Origin: Cytophagales bacterium | GTDB lineage: Bacteria; Bacteroidota; Bacteroidia; Cytophagales; Cyclobacteriaceae | DNA length: 64,000 nt | Assembly (NCBI GenBank): GCA_017303795.1 | Contig: JAFLBR010000009.1 | Coordinates: 140,200-204,199, forward strand | Reading direction: 5' to 3' | Notes under the pieces: generated by a model | What the model was told of the DNA's origin: nothing | The model's database searches: none | The model's input: the letters and a program-made list of their open reading frames with translations, nothing else | Made by a program: the position numbers and the translations under genes | Part shown: positions 1 through 7,152 of the stretch, in pieces | Position numbering within the stretch: position 1 is the first letter of the stretch | Layout of the letters: each line of letters starts with the position of its first letter

Positions 1-210
1 AGTACTGTATGACCGATGTGCAAAGTACCGATGATAGCCGCCCGTTACCCAAAACATACGGAACACGTAAAGGAAAATGCAAACCATCCAATCGAAGAAG
101 GTTGCGCCTGTCCACAATGCGCCTAATGGCATTAAGTGAATTAATGCAAAGGCAATCTCTTGTTTTAGTACTGGCTTTCGTCTAACCTCGGGAACAACTA
201 CTTGTGCCAT
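1..210 (-). CDS. Acyl-CoA (fatty acid) desaturase, N-terminal part, cut by window edge
   Basis: The minus strand reads an open frame from ATG at 208-210 to the window edge, giving the first 70 residues. After a short polar N-terminus there are two hydrophobic stretches (about residues 20-30 and 38-54), then GGYHRYFAHRSY, which contains the first histidine box (HxxxxH) of membrane delta-9 acyl-CoA desaturases. That family is a di-iron enzyme inserting a double bond into acyl chains, which tunes membrane fluidity. The other two histidine boxes would lie outside the window. A perfect TAnnTTTG element lies 26 nt upstream. Family assignment rests on this one motif plus the membrane topology, so subtype is uncertain. 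Confidence 0.82.
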   Translation of the reverse strand, partial: MAQVVVPEVRRKPVLKQEIAFALIHLMPLGALWTGATFFDWMVCIFLYVFRMFWVTGGYHRYFAHRSYST

Positions 211-236
211 TATTTCTTAAGTGTAAAAGTGAATTG

Positions 237-244
237 CAAAGATA
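237..244 (-). promoter_or_regulatory. Bacteroidota -7 promoter element for the desaturase
   Basis: On the minus strand the sequence is TATCTTTG, an exact match to the Bacteroidota primary sigma factor -7 consensus TAnnTTTG. It lies 26 nt before the desaturase ATG, leaving a leader of about 20 nt. No clear TTTG -33 element is visible. Confidence 0.5.
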
Positions 245-347
245 ACGCGAATTGCAGGGAATAATTCCATTCGGTTTACACAATCGGCAAAATGTTTACC
301 GAACGAACGTTAAAAACAATGATTTATAGCAGAAATGAAAAACAAAA

Positions 348-1337
348 TCAATCTACCGCATAGCAGATTCCCGCCTTGGCCCGAATTACATCTAACGTTT
401 GCATCAGCAGCAACGTAAACTCATGCGTAAGTATGGGGCTCGCTTTCAGATTGTTTTGCAAACATTCATTTACATGACGAATCTCATATTCGTAACCGTT
501 GCCCTTTGCTTGTTCGGTTGCAATCAGTTGGCGAGTTTCAACTGCCCCAGTATAATATTCAAGCTGCGTAGTTGGCCCATGCATGCGATGCGTAAACCGG
601 ATGCGACCTTCTGTTCCACCAATATCGCCACCCGATGCCAGATTAGAAGCAAGCGTACAAAACAAGTTGGCGATTGCACCATTCTTATATTGAAACCGAA
701 TAACACATTGTTCATCAATACCAGTATGTGCGGGTGTCATAGCCGCATCAATCACATCGGGCTTACCCAATAAATCAAGCGCCATAAAAACCGGATACAC
801 GCCAATGTCTAACAACGCACCGCCACCCAATGCGGGATCGTATAATCTGGGCGCTACGGGTTCAGCCGGTTTAAAACCAAATTCACCATAGAAGTATTTA
901 ATCGCACCTACTTTACCATCGGCAATAAGTTGTTTTGCTTTTTCATAGTGCGGTAGAAAGCGCGTCCAGAATGCTTCCATTAAAAATGTCTGTTGTGCTT
1001 TCGCGAGATGAATCATTTCGCTGGCTTGCTTGTAATTAATCGCAAAAGCTTTTTCGCAAAGCACAGCTTTTTTATGGTGCAGGCATAACAGCACGTGTTC
1101 GTGATGCATGGCGTGCGGTGTAGCCACATAAATAACATCTACCTCTGGATTGCTTACCAAAGCCTGATAACTGCCATGCACATGTTTAGCCGGAAATTCT
1201 TTTGCAAATGTTTGTGCTGTTGTTAACTCACGCGCACCTACAGCAATTAATTCTGCATCGTTAACCCATTTAAGATCGGAAGCAAACTTGCGGGCAATAC
1301 GACCACAACCTAAAATACCCCACCGGATTTTTTTCAT
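348..1337 (-). CDS. Gfo/Idh/MocA family oxidoreductase
   Basis: This is a 329-residue NAD(P)-dependent oxidoreductase of the Gfo/Idh/MocA family, which acts on sugars, inositols or related polyols. The N-terminal Rossmann fold shows GILGCGRIARKFASDL (GxGxxA, residues ~8-15). An EKAFA motif (about residue 96) matches the family's EKP site, and DIGVYPV (about residue 177) is the usual substrate-side motif. A GTG codon sits directly before the ATG; I take ATG at 1335-1337 as the start. It begins 11 bp after the membrane protein encoded upstream and is probably co-transcribed with it. The substrate cannot be told from sequence. Confidence 0.88.
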   Translation of the reverse strand: MKKIRWGILGCGRIARKFASDLKWVNDAELIAVGARELTTAQTFAKEFPAKHVHGSYQALVSNPEVDVIYVATPHAMHHEHVLLCLHHKKAVLCEKAFAINYKQASEMIHLAKAQQTFLMEAFWTRFLPHYEKAKQLIADGKVGAIKYFYGEFGFKPAEPVAPRLYDPALGGGALLDIGVYPVFMALDLLGKPDVIDAAMTPAHTGIDEQCVIRFQYKNGAIANLFCTLASNLASGGDIGGTEGRIRFTHRMHGPTTQLEYYTGAVETRQLIATEQAKGNGYEYEIRHVNECLQNNLKASPILTHEFTLLLMQTLDVIRAKAGICYAVD

Positions 1338-1348
1338 CACGAAAGTTC

Positions 1349-1813
1349 TTAGAATAATAAGTACAAATCAACAATAGCAACTGGAATAGCTCGTAACAGA
1401 ATAGGCACAATAAATTTCAGATGCTTGGTTCCTGAAATAAATGCTACTCCGATAATTAAAAGTCCTGAAATAATACCCAAAGCTCCTGACATTAGGCCCC
1501 GTTCGTGACCCGAATGCCCAAGTTGGAGCAGGTAAATAAAAAATCCAAACAAAGAAACAGCCGAACCAATCCATAAGACCTTTGGCGCGATAGTAAAAGC
1601 AAGTAGATCTAAAAAACCGAACTGCTCATCTTCTTTTCTGGGAATATCAATAATCTTAAATGCTGATAAAAAAAATATTATGGCAAGTGCCAAAACAGAC
1701 AATTGAAGGAGCTGCGTGTTCACTTCAAAATAAATTAAGATTGCTCCGGCAACAAGAAAAATCAGAAATACCCGCTCTGCCCACGGCAAATACTTTATTA
1801 TTTTATTAATCAT
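1349..1813 (-). CDS. Small multi-pass membrane protein of unknown function
   Basis: The 154-residue product has four or five hydrophobic segments (about residues 14-30, 33-52, 68-95, 107-125 and 130-150), separated by a charged loop around IDIPRKEDEQFG. I do not recognise a family. The start ATG at 1811-1813 follows an AT-rich stretch containing an approximate -7 element (TA, three bases, TTTG). It ends 11 bp before the Gfo/Idh gene, so the two are likely one transcript. It also separates that gene from a short second copy of its own 5' end at 1888-1920. Confidence 0.72.
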   Translation of the reverse strand: MINKIIKYLPWAERVFLIFLVAGAILIYFEVNTQLLQLSVLALAIIFFLSAFKIIDIPRKEDEQFGFLDLLAFTIAPKVLWIGSAVSLFGFFIYLLQLGHSGHERGLMSGALGIISGLLIIGVAFISGTKHLKFIVPILLRAIPVAIVDLYLLF

Positions 1814-1887
1814 AGTTAAAATATTTAGAAAGCAAAGACTATAAATAAATCCGAAACTTCATTTTATAACTTGTGTAATGTACGAAA

Positions 1888-1920
1888 CACAATCTAAAAT
1901 ACCCCACCGGATTTTTTCAT
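1888..1920 (-). repeat. Second copy of the 5' end of the Gfo/Idh gene
   Basis: These 33 bp repeat positions 1304-1337 (the first 11-12 codons of the oxidoreductase) with one substitution and one deleted T in the T-run. The deletion would shift the frame just after the ATG, so this copy cannot encode the protein. It looks like a scar of a duplication or rearrangement that placed the membrane protein gene between the copies. Confidence 0.8.
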
Positions 1921-1963
1921 CCATAAATATTCAAAATATAAGAGTCAAAATTCAAGTCTTAAA

Positions 1964-2806
1964 TCAATAAACAACTCGCTTATTGTCCTTTGAGATTTTC
2001 TCCACCCGCACCGCATTCGTATCCGAACATTCCAGAATCCATAATTCACCAGATGGCGATACCAGCCCTCCGGTGGGTGTCCACGGTACAGGGGTGCGAA
2101 AGACAATTTCTTCTTTACCGGTTTGATCAAATTTCTTAACTACGCGGTTACTGGCCACAGCGGTATAAATATTTCCGGCTGCATCATCCCACACACCAAA
2201 CACTGCGTTTTGATTTTCTACTGTTGATTTAGTCCATTGTTTATTCGCAATCTGTCGGGCAACTTTTTTCACGCCATCGCGATCAATCTTAACAATGTCC
2301 TGAAAATCGGCAAACAACAATTCGCCTTTAGAGCTCGCATACATCCAGCGAATATTTTCAAAACAATCATCGCTTACTTTCTTTTTATTCTTTAGCGCAT
2401 CCATTTGAATAACCTGCTGACAATCTTTATCGCGATTGGCCCAAAACATATTTCCCAAATGATCGCGCACATAACTGTAATCCTCCCTAAAGCCTTCCGT
2501 ATTCGGTTTTATTTTTTCAAACCGGCCATTGGCTGAATATCGCCATAGATAATGACCCCACTTATTATTTGCCCCTTCGTACCATAAATGTTCCCCAAAC
2601 AGATTGTCGTTGGCATCCAGAAATAATTCGTGTGTATGCACATTGGGTATTACAACAGACTTGCGACCACTCGCATCAATTTTAAGTACGCGCTCTGTAT
2701 CGGTATAAAACACATTGCTTTTGCTATCCATTACAATCCCCACACCTGGATGAGCCGATAAAATTGAAGCCAAGCTGGAGAAGAGTATTATTAACAGCGT
2801 CTTCAT
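1964..2806 (-). CDS. Secreted SMP-30/NHL-type beta-propeller protein
   Basis: The 280-residue protein has a signal peptide (MKTLLIILFSSLASILSAH, cleavage near residue 18) and repeated propeller-blade phrases: DSKSNVFYTDTERVLKID, DHLGNMFWANRD, SKGELLFADFQDIVKIDRDG, DAAGNIYTAVASNRVVKKFD and SPSGELWILECSD. These resemble SMP-30/gluconolactonase/NHL propellers, which act as lactonases or binding scaffolds. I could not confirm the metal site of a lactonase, so a catalytic role is unproven. It starts 4 bp after the YceI stop codon and is probably co-transcribed with it. Confidence 0.7.
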   Translation of the reverse strand: MKTLLIILFSSLASILSAHPGVGIVMDSKSNVFYTDTERVLKIDASGRKSVVIPNVHTHELFLDANDNLFGEHLWYEGANNKWGHYLWRYSANGRFEKIKPNTEGFREDYSYVRDHLGNMFWANRDKDCQQVIQMDALKNKKKVSDDCFENIRWMYASSKGELLFADFQDIVKIDRDGVKKVARQIANKQWTKSTVENQNAVFGVWDDAAGNIYTAVASNRVVKKFDQTGKEEIVFRTPVPWTPTGGLVSPSGELWILECSDTNAVRVEKISKDNKRVVY

Positions 2807-2810
2807 GCTA

Positions 2811-3383
2811 TCATTTTGCTTTTAATACAATGTTCAGTCGTACAATGTCGTGCACAAGTTCATCTTTTAACCCCTTATACGCTACACCAAACTGTTGCCT
2901 ATCGAATCGCAAATCAGCTTGTGCGATAAAAAGTTTGTCCGTTTGTGTGGTAGGCTCTACTTCAATCTTCCAGCGTTTGGTAATTCCCTTAATGGTAAGA
3001 TTTCCGAGCACCAATATTTTTGCCGGATTATCAGGATGCGTGCGCACTTCATCTATCTCAAACTTTGCTGTCGGGTGTTTTGCTACATCAAAAAAGTCTT
3101 CGCCTTTCAAATGGCTTTCTAATTTCTTCTTTGGGATTGGATCGCTATCCGGAATATCGGTACACGTAATGGTTGTCATGTCGATAATAAAATGTCCACC
3201 AACCAGTTTCTGATCTTTCATCTTTACTTTTCCGGACTTGATTTTTACAATGCCCTGATGCAAACCAATCACCTTGGTGCCCGTCCATTGTACTTTTGAG
3301 TCGCTTGTAACTACGGTTAGTTCAGTTTGAGAATAGCAATTGATAGTTGTGATAAGAAGTATAATTTGAATTAATTTTTTCAT
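2811..3383 (-). CDS. YceI family lipid-binding periplasmic protein
   Basis: The 190-residue protein has a signal peptide (residues 1-18, ending NCYSQ) and the YceI lipocalin-like beta barrel: VQWTGTKVIGLHQGIVKIKSG near the start, HFIIDMTTITCTDI in the middle, LGNLTIKGITKRWKIEVE and FDRQQFGVAY near the end. YceI proteins bind isoprenoid or other lipid ligands in the periplasm. Length and motif order are typical. It sits between the dioxygenase-like lipoprotein and the propeller gene on the same strand; a dispersed hairpin lies in the gap on its upstream side. Confidence 0.9.
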   Translation of the reverse strand: MKKLIQIILLITTINCYSQTELTVVTSDSKVQWTGTKVIGLHQGIVKIKSGKVKMKDQKLVGGHFIIDMTTITCTDIPDSDPIPKKKLESHLKGEDFFDVAKHPTAKFEIDEVRTHPDNPAKILVLGNLTIKGITKRWKIEVEPTTQTDKLFIAQADLRFDRQQFGVAYKGLKDELVHDIVRLNIVLKAK

Positions 3384-3398
3384 AATGATTTGGTTTTT

Positions 3399-3455
3399 GC
3401 CTCACCCGCCTCGTTCCTCGGCACCCTCTCCCGCGGGAGAGGGTTGGGGTGAGGG
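3399..3455. repeat. Dispersed CCTCTCC/GGAGAGG hairpin repeat, copy 1
   Basis: The core CCCTCTCCCGCGGGAGAGGG is a perfect 20-bp palindrome, flanked by GCCTCACC on the left and GGTGAGG on the right. Related copies lie at 40203-40245 and 40331-40368. It fills the gap between the dioxygenase-like gene and the YceI gene and could form a hairpin in the transcript. Confidence 0.8.
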
Positions 3456-3456
3456 A

Positions 3457-4074
3457 TTAATAATTACGCACGTTTAATCCCAGTATAATATCGCGCTTAC
3501 CTTGCCAGATACCGTTCTCTTTCGTGAGTTTGATTATTCCTGACCCACCACGATCAGAAACATGTTGTCTTGCAGCAGATGTTAGCAGGGGATCATCCTC
3601 GAACTGATATTCATCAATCCAGTAATACCCTTTATCCGGTTCGCAGATGATAGGGTGGATATGTTGTGGATTGTTGCTGTTAGGATACGATGCCGGGCGA
3701 ATGGTTCTAATTTCATACTCACCTTTAGTGTTTGATTTTACCCAACCACGGATGTGCCCATGCCGCACAGCAAGGGTTTGATTCTTGCCACGCGAATAAA
3801 GACCGGCATGGTCTGTTTGATACACATATAAAATCACATTGGGGGCGGGCGTTTTTCCGTCTTGCTGATAGATGGTGCCGCGAATAATTAAAGGCTCACC
3901 TGGCTCGTTCGCATTAACAAGATTTGTAGTTGATTCGATTGTAGTTGGTATTCCATCAAACATCATCTGGCAATCTTCGCATGGCCCACCAATTGGTTTT
4001 TTATTGTACGACTGGCTTTGGGCACATCCGCTTAACGCGATTGTTAATCCGATAAAAGCATAGATAAATTTCAT
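3457..4074 (-). CDS. Intradiol ring-cleavage dioxygenase-like lipoprotein
   Basis: The 205-residue protein begins with a lipoprotein signal (IALSGC, lipidated Cys17). The rest matches the catalytic domain of intradiol dioxygenases such as protocatechuate 3,4-dioxygenase: Tyr93 (GLYSRG), Tyr130 (PASYPN) and HIH at 138-140 correspond to the two Tyr and two His ligands of the ferric iron. All four are present, so it may be an active non-haem iron enzyme. Known family members are cytoplasmic and cleave catechols; an envelope-anchored form suggests an extracytoplasmic phenolic substrate. No aromatic-degradation genes are nearby. Confidence 0.8.
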   Translation of the reverse strand: MKFIYAFIGLTIALSGCAQSQSYNKKPIGGPCEDCQMMFDGIPTTIESTTNLVNANEPGEPLIIRGTIYQQDGKTPAPNVILYVYQTDHAGLYSRGKNQTLAVRHGHIRGWVKSNTKGEYEIRTIRPASYPNSNNPQHIHPIICEPDKGYYWIDEYQFEDDPLLTSAARQHVSDRGGSGIIKLTKENGIWQGKRDIILGLNVRNY

Positions 4075-4196
4075 AGCGATTTCGTTTTTTAATTGAATGT
4101 ACGCGTAACGCGCAAGCCTGTTTAATTAACCTGACGATCCGCACCGGATTCTTGACGAACAGTTGCTATCGGTATTAGTGGAATTAATAAAACCCG

Positions 4197-4204
4197 TACT
4201 TTTG
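4197..4204 (+). promoter_or_regulatory. -7 promoter element 3 nt before the kinase start codon
   Basis: TACTTTTG matches TAnnTTTG exactly and ends 3 nt before ATG 4208. Transcription from it would start at or next to the start codon, implying a leaderless mRNA. It also argues against the upstream in-frame TTG at 4163 as the start. Confidence 0.5.
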
Positions 4205-4207
4205 AAT

Positions 4208-5224
4208 ATGTCGCGTTTCTTTTCCTATCGATTAGATCACATCATTTTCTGGACGCTCACGGTGTTCTTTCATGGCTACACGCGATTGCCGTGGATCAAC
4301 AAAGCCGGGTTGAATCAATTTGTACTAGAATTGATTATTCGAAACGGGCTGCTTGCCTGCGCCATTTATCTAACCATTCTGGTTGCTGTTCCAAAACTCA
4401 CTTCGGGTAAACAACCTGCAGGTATTCTGGGCATACTGGCGGCACTAGTTATTTATGTGTTGGGTAAAAACGCGCACGATGTTTATTTCTATGGTTACGT
4501 AGTGGGCGACCCGGAGCGGCAACATTTCCTTTACAACACATTTTATAATCTTTCTATTGTTACTTTTTATCTCGCTTTTGCCATTACGTTACACCTGAGC
4601 AAACTGTGGTACTTGCAACGTGAAAAAATGCGGCAGGTTGAAATGGAGAGACTGAATACCGAATTAGAATACCTGCGTGCCCAGATCAATCCACACTTTC
4701 TGTTTAATTCCATTAATACCATTTACTTTCAAATCGACAAACAAAATACAGCTGCACGCGAAACGCTGGAGAAATTTTCTGAAATGTTGCGCTACCAGCT
4801 TTACGAATGTACAAGCGAAACCATCGTTATCGAAAAAGAAATTCAATACTTGCAAAATTATGTTGCGCTACAAAAATTGCGTTTAAGCAGCCGGCACCTC
4901 GTAGAATTTAAAGCTGATGAAACTCTAAAAGAATTATTCATTCCCCCGCTGGTGTTAATTCCATTTGTTGAAAATGCATTTAAACATGTTTCGCACTTTA
5001 CAGACAAACCAAATGAAATCAGCATACGGTTAATAAAATTGAATAACGCGCTTGAATTCTCTGCTATCAACACCACAGAAGTTACAGTGAAAAATGAACC
5101 CGGTGGTATTGGCTTAAAAAATGTTACCCGCAGACTTGATTTACTGTATGGTGATCGGTACAAACTGGAGATTAAACCTGTGGCTGAAGTTTTTCATGTT
5201 ACACTTCAAATTCCATTTCTATGA
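4208..5224 (+). CDS. LytS/YehU-type sensor histidine kinase
   Basis: The 338-residue protein has about four transmembrane helices in residues 10-135, a short coiled linker (REKMRQVEMERLNTELEYL), then the His_kinase domain: LRAQINPHFLFNSINT holds the phospho-acceptor histidine, LIPFVENAFKH is the N box and GGIGLKNVTRRLDLLY the G box. There is no extra sensor domain, so the membrane helices presumably sense the signal. It overlaps the response regulator gene by 4 bp (ATGA). An in-frame TTG at 4163 would add 15 residues, but ATG 4208 fits the promoter element and the domain start. Confidence 0.93.
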   Translation: MSRFFSYRLDHIIFWTLTVFFHGYTRLPWINKAGLNQFVLELIIRNGLLACAIYLTILVAVPKLTSGKQPAGILGILAALVIYVLGKNAHDVYFYGYVVGDPERQHFLYNTFYNLSIVTFYLAFAITLHLSKLWYLQREKMRQVEMERLNTELEYLRAQINPHFLFNSINTIYFQIDKQNTAARETLEKFSEMLRYQLYECTSETIVIEKEIQYLQNYVALQKLRLSSRHLVEFKADETLKELFIPPLVLIPFVENAFKHVSHFTDKPNEISIRLIKLNNALEFSAINTTEVTVKNEPGGIGLKNVTRRLDLLYGDRYKLEIKPVAEVFHVTLQIPFL

Positions 5225-5925
5225 ACCTGCGTTGCATGGTGATAGATGATGAGCCCATCGCCCGAAAGGGTCTGGAAGAGTACATTGCTGAAATTCCATA
5301 TTTAAAACATGTGGGTAGTTTTGAAAGTGCTACCACTGCTGCTCAATTTCTTTCAGTCAACTCTGTTGATTTAATGTTGCTCGACATTCGTATGCCACGA
5401 CTTTCGGGTATTGATTTTCTGAAAACGCTTAGCAAACCTCCGCTGGTAATTTTCACTACGGCCTTTCCGCAATATGCGTTAGAAAGTTACGAACTGAATG
5501 TGTTGGATTATCTGGTTAAACCTATTTCGGTAGAACGATTTAAAAAAGCTACGCAAAAAGCGTTCGATTATTTTTCATTAAAACGTCCACAAACGCTGCC
5601 GGATTACTTTTTTATTAAGTGCAATCAGCAATTGGAGAAAATTCTTTTTAACGAAGTGCTATTTGTAGAGGCGATGCAAAACTATTGCATTATTCACACG
5701 GCCTCGCGCAAGCTGATTTGTTATGTTACGCTTACCGCGATGGTAGAGAAACTTCCGAGCGACAGGTTTATGAAAGTTCATAAGTCTTTTATTGTGGCAC
5801 TGGATAAGGTAACAGGTATTGAAGGCAACTTACTTAAAATAGGAAGTTCAGTTGTTCCGGTGAGCCGAAGTTTACGCCAGCAAGTAACAGAAAAAATTAC
5901 CGGTGGAAGTTTATCAAAGCGGTGA
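5221..5925 (+). CDS. LytTR family response regulator
   Basis: The 234-residue protein has a receiver domain (acidic pair at D9-D10, phospho-acceptor Asp55 in LLDIRMP, Lys100 in LDYLVKP) followed by a LytTR DNA-binding domain (about residues 130-230, with LFVEAMQNYCIIHT and FMKVHKSFIVALDKV). It is the cognate partner of the overlapping kinase gene. LytTR proteins bind direct repeats upstream of target genes. No clear target is visible here. Its stop codon almost touches that of the convergent ATPase gene. Confidence 0.95.
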   Translation: MNLRCMVIDDEPIARKGLEEYIAEIPYLKHVGSFESATTAAQFLSVNSVDLMLLDIRMPRLSGIDFLKTLSKPPLVIFTTAFPQYALESYELNVLDYLVKPISVERFKKATQKAFDYFSLKRPQTLPDYFFIKCNQQLEKILFNEVLFVEAMQNYCIIHTASRKLICYVTLTAMVEKLPSDRFMKVHKSFIVALDKVTGIEGNLLKIGSSVVPVSRSLRQQVTEKITGGSLSKR

Positions 5926-5926
5926 T

Positions 5927-7057
5927 TCAAGTTGCTTCAATAAAATTCTGTTTAAACCACCATTTAAATGCCGGATCAACCAGCATCACCTCTTTACCCA
6001 TTGTATCAATTACATCTTTTTGCAGCAAAGCTTGTATAGAACGTTGAACGGTAGCAGTTGTGCCCAACGCATATTGTTTTATCGATTCTTTTGATGAGAC
6101 ATTCTTCACCTCTGCACAAATTGCTTTCAGGTAATTAAGTTGATAGGTAGTTAGTCCTTCTACAGTTTTCTGAAACTGTAACTCGTTTTGCTGCGCCAAC
6201 TGTTGAAGGGCAGCCTGCACATCTGAAATTTTTATCTTATTACCCGATATATACCACAAAATCTGAAAAGCTTGTTGCACGTAATACGAATGCAACTCCA
6301 TGGCCTCGCACAATATGGTAATTTGAGTAGGTGAAATTGTTTTGCCGCTCTTTTTAAATTTGTTTTCGACAAAAGGTATCCATTCCTGCAACTCAATTTT
6401 CTTCAGGTAATGAACAGCTCCAAATTTATAGAAAGGCAAATCACTCGACTCAAATAACTGCACCATTAAATGCCGTTTACTACCATACAAACAGTAATGC
6501 ACCCCACCATGCTTTTGCCAGTACCCTCTTAACTTTCGTTGAAATTCTATTGGGTATGGAAAATGTTGAATGTTTTGAAATTCATCCAGACAAACAATTA
6601 TTCTCAACCCTTTCTTTTCGGCTAACAGTTGCGGCAAGTTTAATATTTCAGATTCTTTTACAGTTTTAGTGAGATTAAACTTGATATTAAACTCACTTTG
6701 TTGATCGGGCTGAAACGATAAATTAGGCACCAGACTTTTCAACCATTGAGTAGCAAACTGAAAAGCTTCTTCAAGCTTTGAGTTGGTTGCCTTTAAACAG
6801 GCTTGCACATATGCTTCGTAAAATTCTTCGGGGGTTCGGCATTTGAATAAATCCAGAAAAATAAACCGAACATTTTTTTTAGCATATCTCTTGGCCGCTT
6901 CTTCTACTAACGAAGACTTACCCCAGCGCCTGGGTGATATCAGGATGGTGTTACTGTTGGTATCAAACTGGTTATGCAAAAAACTAATATCCGTTTTACG
7001 ATTGCAGAAATCACTTTCATTTACAGTTTTGCCAAAAACAAACGGGTTAGTAAGCAT
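5927..7057 (-). CDS. AAA-type ATPase with C-terminal winged helix
   Basis: The 376-residue protein starts NPFVFGKTVNESDFCNR, typical of the bacterial/archaeal ATPase_2-like family. Walker A is SPRRWGKSS (residues 41-49), with PRRW in place of the usual small residues, and Walker B is RIIVCLDEFQN (about 155-165). The last ~80 residues (GLTTYQLNYLKAICAE to DPAFKWWFKQN) look like a winged-helix domain. Members are of unknown function and often occur in many copies in Bacteroidota. Three 15-bp palindromic iterons sit 16 nt upstream of its start, so self-regulation is a reasonable guess. Confidence 0.85.
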   Translation of the reverse strand: MLTNPFVFGKTVNESDFCNRKTDISFLHNQFDTNSNTILISPRRWGKSSLVEEAAKRYAKKNVRFIFLDLFKCRTPEEFYEAYVQACLKATNSKLEEAFQFATQWLKSLVPNLSFQPDQQSEFNIKFNLTKTVKESEILNLPQLLAEKKGLRIIVCLDEFQNIQHFPYPIEFQRKLRGYWQKHGGVHYCLYGSKRHLMVQLFESSDLPFYKFGAVHYLKKIELQEWIPFVENKFKKSGKTISPTQITILCEAMELHSYYVQQAFQILWYISGNKIKISDVQAALQQLAQQNELQFQKTVEGLTTYQLNYLKAICAEVKNVSSKESIKQYALGTTATVQRSIQALLQKDVIDTMGKEVMLVDPAFKWWFKQNFIEAT

Positions 7058-7072
7058 GTCTCTTTTAAAAAG

Positions 7073-7117
7073 TTACATAAATGTAAGTTACAAAAATGTA
7101 ACTTACAAAGTTGTAAC
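7073..7117. promoter_or_regulatory. Three 15-bp palindromic iterons upstream of the ATPase gene
   Basis: Three consecutive 15-bp units, TTACATAAATGTAAG, TTACAAAAATGTAAC and TTACAAAGTTGTAAC, each carry the inverted half-sites TTACA and TGTAA separated by 4 bp. The half-sites alternate every 9 and 6 bp. The array ends 16 bp from the ATPase start codon, where a promoter or operator would be expected. Confidence 0.75.
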
Positions 7118-7152
7118 TTCAATATGCGTTTTCAGGCTAAAAATCAGGCTTT

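Noticed and set aside
4163-4207. In-frame TTG 45 bp before the kinase ATG
   Set aside because: A perfect -7 element overlaps this stretch and the added residues have no coding character.
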